In this document: positions 8,964-15,037 of the stretch, piece after piece
Layout: the number at the start of each line of letters is the position of its first letter
How positions within the stretch are numbered: position 1 is the stretch's first letter
Assembly: GCA_035625725.1 (NCBI GenBank)
Contig: DASPPB010000049.1
Coordinates: 1 to 15,037 of the forward strand
DNA length: 15,037 nucleotides
Reading direction: 5' to 3'
Source: GJ-E10 sp035625725
GTDB taxonomy: Bacteria; Pseudomonadota; Gammaproteobacteria; Burkholderiales; Burkholderiaceae_F
Notes under the pieces: generated by a model
The model's database searches: none
Told to the model about the DNA's origin: nothing
Seen by the model: only the letters and a program-made list of their open reading frames with translations
Made by a program: the position numbers and the translations under genes

Positions 8964-9026
8964 GCATCCGGCCACGGGCGCCGGCGCGACAAAACCGCCG
9001 GGGCACGGCGTGCTAGCTTTCGATGC

Positions 9027-9839
9027 ATGGGCGTTGACCACTACGAAAACTTCCCCGTGGCCTCCTGGCTGCTGCCTTCGCCGCTGCGCGCGCCCGTACT
9101 GGCCATCTATCGATTCGCGCGCTATGCCGATGACATCGCCGACGAAGGCGATGCACCGGCGCAAGCGCGCCTCGCAGCGCTGTCGGCCTTGCACGAAAAC
9201 CTTGACCGCATCGAGAAGGGCACGTATCCGGGAGGCGCTGCGTGGTCGGACCTTGCCGACGCGGTGCGGACGCACACGCTTCCGGTCGATTGCCTGCGCG
9301 ATCTGCTGCGCGCCTTCGAGCAAGACGTGCGCGGCAAGCACTATCGAGACTACGAGGAGCTTCTGGCCTATTGTCGGTACTCCGCCAACCCCGTTGGGCG
9401 CCTCTTGCTCGCCCTGTACCGGCGTACCGAGCCGCATCTCTACCAGTGGTCGGACGCCATTTGCACCGGCTTGCAACTCGTAAATTTCTGGCAGGACATT
9501 GACCGCGACTATGCCAAGGGGCGAATGTATCTTCCCCAATCCGAATTCGCGCGCTTCGGGGTCGATCCCTCGCAAATTGCGCAGCGCCGAGCCGACGAGC
9601 CCTGGAGACGCATGATCGCAGCGCAAACCGAGATCGCCCGACGGATGCTGCGCAGCGGGCGGCCGCTGGCGCGGGCCCTTGGCGGGCGCGTGGGCTGGGA
9701 ACTGCGGCTGGTCATCGAAGGCGGATTGCGTATCGCCGAGCAGATCGACGCGGTGCAAGGCGATGTCTTTCATCGGCGACCGATCCTGCATCCGACCGAC
9801 TGGGTTCGCCTCGCTGCGCGCGCCCTGGTGATGCCATGA
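9027..9839 (+). CDS. hpnC: Hydroxysqualene synthase HpnC
   Basis: Converts presqualene diphosphate (made by HpnD) to hydroxysqualene in the bacterial squalene pathway. It belongs to the squalene/phytoene synthase fold. From ATG 9027 it is 270 residues and begins MGVDHYENFPVASWLLP, the typical HpnC start; the open frame continues upstream into the tRNA-Leu region, which is not coding. The two metal-binding motifs are DDIADE (35-40) and the region of NFWQDIDRDYAKGRMYLP (153-170), with Asp157 and Asp161. There is no clear Shine-Dalgarno sequence. Its stop codon overlaps the hpnD start as ATGA. It is divergent from tRNA-Leu and heads the operon hpnC-hpnD-hpnE-rlhA. The choice between HpnC and HpnD is supported by the N terminus and by gene order. 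Confidence 0.93.
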   Translation: MGVDHYENFPVASWLLPSPLRAPVLAIYRFARYADDIADEGDAPAQARLAALSALHENLDRIEKGTYPGGAAWSDLADAVRTHTLPVDCLRDLLRAFEQDVRGKHYRDYEELLAYCRYSANPVGRLLLALYRRTEPHLYQWSDAICTGLQLVNFWQDIDRDYAKGRMYLPQSEFARFGVDPSQIAQRRADEPWRRMIAAQTEIARRMLRSGRPLARALGGRVGWELRLVIEGGLRIAEQIDAVQGDVFHRRPILHPTDWVRLAARALVMP

Positions 9840-10738
9840 CGCCCGACGAATATTGTCGCGACCGCGCCGCGGCAAGCGGGTCGAGCTTTTACTACAGCTT
9901 CCTGTTCTTGCCGCCCGCGCAGAAGAGCGCGATCACCGCGCTGTATGCCTATTGCCGCGAAATCGACGACGCGGTCGACGAGGTGAGCGATGCGGCCGTC
10001 GCCGCCGCCAAGCTCGACTGGTGGCAGACGGAAGTCGAGCGGCTGTTTGCGGGCGCTCCCCAGCATCCGGTGACCCGTGCCCTGCTCCCGCACCTGTCTG
10101 TCTACGGGCTAACGAGCGAGCGCATGCTCCAGGTCCTCGAGGGCATGCGCATGGACCTGACGCAAAACCGGTTCCTCGACTTCCCCTCCTTGGCCCGCTA
10201 TTGCTACCTTGTGGCCGGGGTTGTAGGAGAGATGGCAGCAGGTATCTTCGGCGTCACCGACGAGGCGACCTACTCGTACGCGCGCGAGCTTGGGCTGGCT
10301 TTGCAGATCGTCAACATCTTGCGCGACGTCGGTGAAGACGCCCGCCGCGGCCGCATATATCTGCCGCTAAACGACATGCAGCGCTTTGGTGTTACGGCTG
10401 CCGACATTCTCGCCGGTCGCTATGTGGAGGGCTTTGCCCCGCTAATGCGTTTCCAAAGCGACCGCGCCCGCAGCGCCTTTTCTCGGGCTCTTGCGCGGCT
10501 GCCGCAGGCGGATTACCGCGCGCAACGCCCCGGCATCGTCATGGGAGCGATCTACGCGCGGCTGCTCGAGGAGCTTGCACGCGACGATTTCCGAGTGCTG
10601 CACCAGCACATCTCCTTGACACCCATCCGAAAACTCGCCGTCGCCTGGCGCACCTGGGTCTTCGGTCCACCGGCGGGCATGTTGCGCGCCGCGGGCCCGA
10701 TAGCTGCGCGCGACAGCACGACCGCGGATCACCTCTGA
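9836..10738 (+). CDS. hpnD: Presqualene diphosphate synthase HpnD
   Basis: Joins two farnesyl diphosphates head to head to form presqualene diphosphate, the first step towards squalene. It is 300 residues long and a member of the squalene/phytoene synthase family. The two aspartate-rich motifs are DDAVDE (44-49) and NILRDVGEDARRGRIYLP (160-177). The N terminus, with SSFYYSFLFLPPAQKSAI and LYAYCREIDDAVDE, is characteristic of HpnD. The start overlaps the hpnC stop by four bases, and hpnE begins three bases after its stop, so the three enzymes are probably made in step. HpnC and HpnD are related to each other and are probably old duplicates. The C-terminal 40 residues, with a short hydrophobic stretch, are less conserved. 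Confidence 0.94.
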   Translation: MTPDEYCRDRAAASGSSFYYSFLFLPPAQKSAITALYAYCREIDDAVDEVSDAAVAAAKLDWWQTEVERLFAGAPQHPVTRALLPHLSVYGLTSERMLQVLEGMRMDLTQNRFLDFPSLARYCYLVAGVVGEMAAGIFGVTDEATYSYARELGLALQIVNILRDVGEDARRGRIYLPLNDMQRFGVTAADILAGRYVEGFAPLMRFQSDRARSAFSRALARLPQADYRAQRPGIVMGAIYARLLEELARDDFRVLHQHISLTPIRKLAVAWRTWVFGPPAGMLRAAGPIAARDSTTADHL

Positions 10739-10741
10739 GCC

Positions 10742-12097
10742 GTGCCCGAAGCGTCACGGCCCATCGTAATCGGCGCCGGCTGGTCCGGGCTGTCTTGCGC
10801 CGTGCAACTCGCACGGGAAGGCCTCAACCCGATTGTGCTCGAGGCCGCACCACAAGCCGGGGGGCGCGCACGCGCGGTCGAAGTGCAATTGGCCGGCAAA
10901 GAGTTTCGCCTCGACAACGGGCAACACCTCATGCTGGGGGCCTACACCCATACGCTCGAGGCGATGCAGATCGTCGGGGTCGCACCCTCCGAGGCGTTTT
11001 CACAATCGCCGTTTGCAATTTGTTATCCGGATGGCTGGTGCCTTTCGGCCGCGCAACTCCCCGCGCCCTGGCACCTGCTTGTTGCGATTGCGCGGGCGCG
11101 CAAGCTCCCCTTGGCGCACCGGTGGGCGCTGGCCGGGTGGGTGCGAGGGCAGCGGCGCCGGCACTGGAGCCTGGGTTGCGACGCGCCGGCCGCGGACCTG
11201 TTCGTCGGCCACCCGGCGCAGCTCACGCGCCGTTTATGGCGCCCGCTATGCCTGGCGGCGCTCAATGTCGAACTCGGGCAGGCGTCGGCTCGAATTTTCC
11301 TCAACGTGCTGCGCGACACACTGGGAGCGGCCGAACCCGCCAGCCGACTGCTGCAGCCGCGCTCCGATCTCTCGGCATTGTTTCCCCAAGCCGCGTCGGG
11401 CTGGCTACTTGAGCGCGGCGCAAACATACGGCTGCGTTGCATGGTCCGCCAGGTGCGCCCGCTGCCCGGCCAAAATGTCTGCGAGGTGCTCACGCGCGAC
11501 GGCCAGAGCATCCGCGGCCCTACCGTACTCGCCGTGCCGCCGGATCGCGCGGCCGCCTTGCTTGCCGAGGGACCGGCCTCGATCGAGGGGGCGGTGCAAG
11601 CGCTGAGCGCAGTGCGCACGGCGCCAATTTGCACGGTCTATTTGCGCTACGGGAGCACAAATCGGCTGGCGCAGCCCTTTTATGCGCTGCTCGATGACGC
11701 CCAATCGCAACGCTACGGGCAATGGGTATTTGATCGCGGAGCATTCGACCCTTCGCTGCATGGCATCCTGAGCGTTGTCATCAGTGGCAGCGGACCGCAC
11801 CTTGCGCTCTCGCGCGAAGCCCTGGGCGAGCACGTTGCCGGGCAACTTCACGCCGAGCTCGGTTTGCCGCGGCCGCTGGCGCATTTCGCCATCGTTGAGA
11901 AGCACGCAACGCTAGTCCCGGCTCCCGACCTGCAGCGTCCCGAAGCCGCCTTGCCCGCCCCGGGACTGTTCCTGGCGGCCGATGCGGCCCAAAGCCCGTA
12001 TCCCTCGACGATCGAGGGTTCCGTGCGCTCGGGCCTGAGGGCCGCCCAGGAGCTCGCCAACAGCATGCGCCAAAGCGGGCTACCATCGGCGCGATGA
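10742..12097 (+). CDS. hpnE: Squalene-forming FAD oxidoreductase HpnE
   Basis: An FAD-dependent amine-oxidase-fold protein that reduces hydroxysqualene to squalene, the last of the three HpnCDE steps. It is 451 residues, normal for HpnE. The N-terminal Rossmann motif is IVIGAGWSGLSCA (FAD-binding Gly11, Gly13, Gly16), followed by the dinucleotide-end acidic residue in VLEAAPQAGGRAR. The C-terminal FAD-contact region is FLAADAAQSPYPSTIEGSVRSGLRAAQ. The start is GTG at 10742, three bases after the hpnD stop, without a clear ribosome site, so translation probably depends on coupling. Its stop overlaps the next start as ATGA. Relatives include phytoene desaturases, but the context makes HpnE the best call. 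Confidence 0.93.
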   Translation: MPEASRPIVIGAGWSGLSCAVQLAREGLNPIVLEAAPQAGGRARAVEVQLAGKEFRLDNGQHLMLGAYTHTLEAMQIVGVAPSEAFSQSPFAICYPDGWCLSAAQLPAPWHLLVAIARARKLPLAHRWALAGWVRGQRRRHWSLGCDAPAADLFVGHPAQLTRRLWRPLCLAALNVELGQASARIFLNVLRDTLGAAEPASRLLQPRSDLSALFPQAASGWLLERGANIRLRCMVRQVRPLPGQNVCEVLTRDGQSIRGPTVLAVPPDRAAALLAEGPASIEGAVQALSAVRTAPICTVYLRYGSTNRLAQPFYALLDDAQSQRYGQWVFDRGAFDPSLHGILSVVISGSGPHLALSREALGEHVAGQLHAELGLPRPLAHFAIVEKHATLVPAPDLQRPEAALPAPGLFLAADAAQSPYPSTIEGSVRSGLRAAQELANSMRQSGLPSAR

Positions 12098-14097
12098 AGC
12101 TGTCGGCACGCCCCGAACTCGAATTGCTCGCGCCCGCTCCGAACGCGGACATCGGCATCGAAGCGCTCAACCATGGCGCCGACGCCGTGTATATCGGCGG
12201 GCCCGCGTTCGGGGCACGCGTGCGGGCCGCCAACTCGGTGGGCGACATCGAACGGCTCGCGCGCCACGCGCACCGCTTTGGAGCGCGAGTGTTCGTTGCG
12301 CTGAACACGATTTTGCGCGATGAGGAACTCGAGGCGGCCCGAGCCCTGATTTTGCGGGTCTACGAGGCCGGAGCCGACGCATTGATCATCCAGGACATGG
12401 GCCTGCTCGAGCTCGATCTGCCGCCGTTGCAGCTCCATGCGAGCACGCAGTGCGACATCCGCAGCGTTCAGAAGGCGCGGTTCTTGCAGGACGTGGGGTT
12501 TTCGCAGCTCGTGCTTGCGCGCGAACTCTCCCTGGAACAAATCCGTCAGATTGCCGAGCAAACCGAGCGGGCATGCCTGGAATTCTTCGTCCACGGTGCG
12601 CTGTGCGTCTCCTATAGCGGCCAGTGCTACATCAGTCACGCGCACACGGGTCGCAGCGCCAACCGGGGCGACTGCTCACAGGCTTGCCGGCTGCCCTACA
12701 CGCTGCACGATGCCCAAGGCCGGATCGTTGCGCACGAAAAGCACGTTCTTTCGCTCAAGGACAACGATCAGACCGCGAACCTCTCGGCACTCATCGACGC
12801 GGGCATCCGTTCCTTCAAGATCGAGGGGCGCTACAAGGACCTGGGATACGTCAAGAACGTGACGGCGCACTATCGCCGCGCACTCGATGGGATCCTCGAG
12901 CAGCGTGCCGATTTGCGCGCATCGAGCGCGGGACGCTGCGAGTTTTTCTTCGATCCCGATCCCGGTCGAAATTTCCACCGGGGACAGACGGACTATTTCG
13001 TAAATGGACGCACGGATACCATTGGCGCGTTTGACACCCCGAAGTACTCGGGCACGCTCATCGGACACGTCGTACGAATTGGCGAGGACTCCTTTGATGT
13101 TCTGGTCGATGAAGCTGTTGGCGCGCTGCACAACGGCGACGGCCTGACTTACTATGACTTGCAGCAAGAGTTGGTCGGCGTGCAGGTCAATCGGACGGCC
13201 TTGCTCGCGCGAGGCCGGGAAGGGGCTGCGGAATCGGGCTACGACGCCGCCCACTCGGTTTGGCGGATTGAACCCAATGAACCGTTGAGCGCGCTGCGCG
13301 ATCTGCGCGAAGGCGCTGCGATGAGCCGCAATCGAGATCAGCAGTGGCTGCGCACCCTGGAGGGCAGGACCGCGCAGCGAAGAATCGGCGTGGATTGGCG
13401 TGTTTCGGAGGACCGGGACGGACGGCTACTGCTGCGCGTGGCCGATGCGCACGGACACATCGCCACGGTGCCCGCCCCGCGCGAATTCGAGGCCGCGCGC
13501 GACCCCGGGCATGCGGAGCAGTCGATGCGCCAGAGCCTGTCACGGCTGGGCAACACGATCTTCCAGACGAATCACATCGAGTTGCAGTGGAGACGGCCCC
13601 GCTTCGTTGCAGCGGGCGCGGCCAATGCGTGGCGGCGTGAGGCGATCGCGCTACTTGAAAGCATCCGTCTTCAAAGTCTTCCGCGGCTGCCGCGCCAGGC
13701 GCCGGTGCATCCGTCCGTCGTGTACCCCTCCGAAACCCTAAGCTATCTGGCCAATGTCGCCAACCGGCACGCCGCCGCCTTTTACGCCCGGCACGGCGTG
13801 CGCCTGATCGACGCCGCCTACGAAAACCATGGCGCTCTTGGCGATGTGAGCCTCATGATCACCAAGCACTGCGTGCGGTTTTCGCTGAGCCTTTGCCCTA
13901 AGCAAGCCAAGGGTGTGACCGGCGTCCAGGGAACGATTCGCGCCGAGCCGATGACCCTCATTCATGGCAACGAGCGCCTTGCCTTGCACTTCGACTGCCG
14001 CGCCTGCGAGATGCATGTCGTCGGTCGGATAAAGGAAAGCGTCCTGAAGCAAAGTGCCGTTGCTCGCCCCCTCCGGTGGCTCAATCCGGTGCCCTGA
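12094..14097 (+). CDS. rlhA: U32-family protein, RlhA-like 23S rRNA C2501 hydroxylase
   Basis: In E. coli RlhA (YdcP) is needed to form 5-hydroxycytidine at position 2501 of 23S rRNA. This protein is 667 residues, close to RlhA and much longer than TrhP or UbiU/UbiV. The N-terminal domain has the U32 signature EFFVHGALCVSYSGQCYIS (163-181) with Cys171, Cys178, Cys194 and Cys198, the type of cysteine set that holds an iron-sulfur cluster in UbiU/UbiV. A collagenase-like DUF3656-type middle (about 380-500) follows. A second set, Cys593, Cys601, Cys635 and Cys638, lies near the C terminus. Its start overlaps the hpnE stop (ATGA), so it is the fourth gene of the hopanoid-precursor operon; the reason is not obvious. 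No intrinsic terminator was seen after it. U32 membership is certain; the exact substrate is inferred from length and domain layout. Confidence 0.85.
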   Translation: MKLSARPELELLAPAPNADIGIEALNHGADAVYIGGPAFGARVRAANSVGDIERLARHAHRFGARVFVALNTILRDEELEAARALILRVYEAGADALIIQDMGLLELDLPPLQLHASTQCDIRSVQKARFLQDVGFSQLVLARELSLEQIRQIAEQTERACLEFFVHGALCVSYSGQCYISHAHTGRSANRGDCSQACRLPYTLHDAQGRIVAHEKHVLSLKDNDQTANLSALIDAGIRSFKIEGRYKDLGYVKNVTAHYRRALDGILEQRADLRASSAGRCEFFFDPDPGRNFHRGQTDYFVNGRTDTIGAFDTPKYSGTLIGHVVRIGEDSFDVLVDEAVGALHNGDGLTYYDLQQELVGVQVNRTALLARGREGAAESGYDAAHSVWRIEPNEPLSALRDLREGAAMSRNRDQQWLRTLEGRTAQRRIGVDWRVSEDRDGRLLLRVADAHGHIATVPAPREFEAARDPGHAEQSMRQSLSRLGNTIFQTNHIELQWRRPRFVAAGAANAWRREAIALLESIRLQSLPRLPRQAPVHPSVVYPSETLSYLANVANRHAAAFYARHGVRLIDAAYENHGALGDVSLMITKHCVRFSLSLCPKQAKGVTGVQGTIRAEPMTLIHGNERLALHFDCRACEMHVVGRIKESVLKQSAVARPLRWLNPVP

Positions 14098-14113
14098 CAG
14101 TGGGCAGGCAGGG

Positions 14114-14131
14114 TTGCGTTGCGACACGCAA
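14114..14131 (+). other. Small hairpin after rlhA without a T tract
   Basis: TTGCGT and ACGCAA form 6-bp arms around TGCGAC, starting 17 bases after the rlhA stop. It is followed by GGGAGG rather than T residues. It is therefore not an intrinsic terminator and may only be chance. Confidence 0.25.
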
Positions 14132-14145
14132 GGGAGGCAGCCGAC

Positions 14146-14361
14146 ATGAATCTTCACAAACCCGTCGGCACCGGTGCAGGCGACCTTGCATGGCGGCGGT
14201 CGCAAAGGGTTGCTTCTGAAGACCACCCGGTGCTCGCGTGGCTTCCTCGCCCGCGATCGCGACTTGCGCGCCATTCGTGCCGGGCTCGCAAGCGAGGTCA
14301 AATTGGGCTCGCAAAACTACTTTTCGCCGCCACAGACTACGGTCACAAGGCCGCGCTTTAG
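14146..14361 (+). CDS. Doubtful small ORF after rlhA
   Basis: An ATG at 14146 is preceded by a strong ribosome-site match (GGGAGG, eight bases away) and opens a 71-residue frame. The product is basic and Arg-rich, with no signal peptide, membrane segment or recognised domain. It starts 49 bases after rlhA in the same direction, which would fit a small fifth operon gene. Against it, the last 45 bases overlap the 3' end of the convergent DUF4124-like gene and the composition resembles an out-of-frame reading of GC-rich DNA. Another frame over the same stretch (14174 onward) looks no worse. I keep it only because of the ribosome site. Confidence 0.2.
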   Translation: MNLHKPVGTGAGDLAWRRSQRVASEDHPVLAWLPRPRSRLARHSCRARKRGQIGLAKLLFAATDYGHKAAL

Positions 14362-14958
14362 CAAATCTCGGCGGCGCGCGACCATGGCATCGTACTTGTC
14401 ATTGATTTGCTGCATTTCTTCGACAAACCCGGCCAGGTCGCGATCCTGCCGCGCGACCAGCTCGCGCGCGCTGTCCGCGTTGCGCTGCAATTCCTCGGGC
14501 ATCGGGTGCTTTGTCCCGTAGAACTCGGCTTCTTTCTCAAGCCTCGCTAATCGCGCTTTCGAGGCTGCGAGACGCTGCTTTGCAACTCCGATGCGCTGTT
14601 CCTGCCCCGCGACTGCAGTATCGCGCTCCCGCTCGATGACCTCTTCTTTAGGATAACGATCGAGAAAGGCCTCCGCTTGGGCGAACGCGTCGTGTCGTTT
14701 CTTCAAGCAGTCTCGTAGGGCCTTCTCCTCATCTTCCCGCTTTTGCTTTTGCTCTGCTGTTTTTCGCGGCGACCCGCATTCCTTCTTTCCGTTGGGCCAG
14801 ATCTCACAGATTTCGCCTGCGCACCCCTGCGGCGGTTCGCCACCGCTGAGTTCCTCGCCCTTTGCATTCTTGCACGCGAAGACGTTTGCGCTCGCACTGC
14901 CAATGACGATAAACGGCAAAATCGCGGCCAAGATACTTCGTCCAACACGCCGCCTCAC
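14317..14958 (-). CDS. Exported DUF4124-like protein with coiled-coil body
   Basis: The function is unknown. The 213-residue product begins with a signal peptide: MRRRVGRS, a hydrophobic core (residues 9-20), then cleavage most likely after SASA (residue 24), giving a periplasmic protein. VFAC at 26-29 is not a good lipobox. The next part (about 25-65) resembles a DUF4124 module (VFACKNAKGEELSGGEPPQGC), often found in betaproteobacterial exported proteins. Residues 65-200 are charged and helical, with long Lys/Glu/Arg stretches that suggest a coiled coil, and the FLDRYPKEEVI element and EAEFYGTKHPMPEELQRN element match such proteins as I recall them. Six cysteines (29, 46, 51, 61, 84, 209) leave room for disulfides. 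The start is GTG; no strong ribosome site precedes it. It faces rlhA tail to tail and nothing is resolved upstream (14959-15037). Confidence 0.8.
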   Translation of the reverse strand: MRRRVGRSILAAILPFIVIGSASANVFACKNAKGEELSGGEPPQGCAGEICEIWPNGKKECGSPRKTAEQKQKREDEEKALRDCLKKRHDAFAQAEAFLDRYPKEEVIERERDTAVAGQEQRIGVAKQRLAASKARLARLEKEAEFYGTKHPMPEELQRNADSARELVARQDRDLAGFVEEMQQINDKYDAMVARRRDLLKRGLVTVVCGGEK

Positions 14959-15037
14959 CGATATGCGTCTGCCCGGTCCAATACGGCTTTGCCCGGCGCG
15001 TGTCGAGCGTCCAAGTGTGGCGCGGGCGATGCTTCCA

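Noticed and set aside
8757..9026. 90-residue N-terminal extension of HpnC
   Set aside because: It would translate the antisense of tRNA-Leu and the promoter region; HpnC proteins begin at the MGVDHYENFP motif.
8841..9875. 344-codon minus-strand frame opposite hpnC
   Set aside because: It runs through the tRNA-Leu gene and mirrors hpnC, whose catalytic motifs are intact.
14959..15037. Open frames on both strands at the right edge
   Set aside because: Only about 25 codons are visible and neither strand shows a recognisable motif, so no partial gene can be supported.

Overview
The window is GC-rich, tightly packed bacterial chromosome and most resembles a betaproteobacterium (Burkholderiales or Nitrosomonadales type). 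That reading rests on the conserved order tRNA-Leu - tig - clpP - clpX - lon - hupB - tRNA-Val - tRNA-Asp on the minus strand, the form of the Trigger factor, Lon and HU proteins, and a divergent hpnCDE squalene operon. This is family knowledge plus inference; no 16S or other marker is present.

Left part (1-2107). Positions 1-669 hold no gene I can support. A P4-type tyrosine recombinase gene (670-1899, minus) lies just downstream of the 3' end of tRNA-Asp, the usual layout of a genomic island integrated at a tRNA gene. The island would continue beyond the left edge; no second attachment site is visible. The integrase carries Arg where its family normally has the second catalytic His. A strong bidirectional terminator separates it from the tRNA.

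Middle part (2108-8884, all minus). This is the protein quality-control cluster: Trigger factor (nascent-chain chaperone), ClpP and ClpX (ATP-dependent protease), Lon protease and nucleoid protein HU, flanked by tRNA-Leu(UAG) upstream and tRNA-Val(UAC) and tRNA-Asp(GUC) downstream. Between clpX and lon there is a near-textbook heat-shock (sigma-32) promoter for lon, which also argues against the longer lon reading frame. hupB has its own sigma-70-like promoter, a hairpin in its leader and a TTG start codon.

Right part (8885-14097, plus). Divergent from tRNA-Leu is a tightly coupled operon: hpnC, hpnD and hpnE, which together turn farnesyl diphosphate into squalene for hopanoid synthesis, then a U32-family protein most like RlhA, the 23S rRNA C2501 hydroxylase. 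Three junctions are 4-base overlaps or a 3-base gap, so the genes are probably translated together.

Right end (14098-15037). A minus-strand gene encodes an exported DUF4124-like protein with a coiled-coil body. A doubtful small ORF with a good ribosome site runs into its 3' end.

I did not find a clearly new system. The best leads are the hpnCDE-rlhA coupling, the lon heat-shock promoter, the altered integrase and the oddly oriented terminator between clpX and lon.
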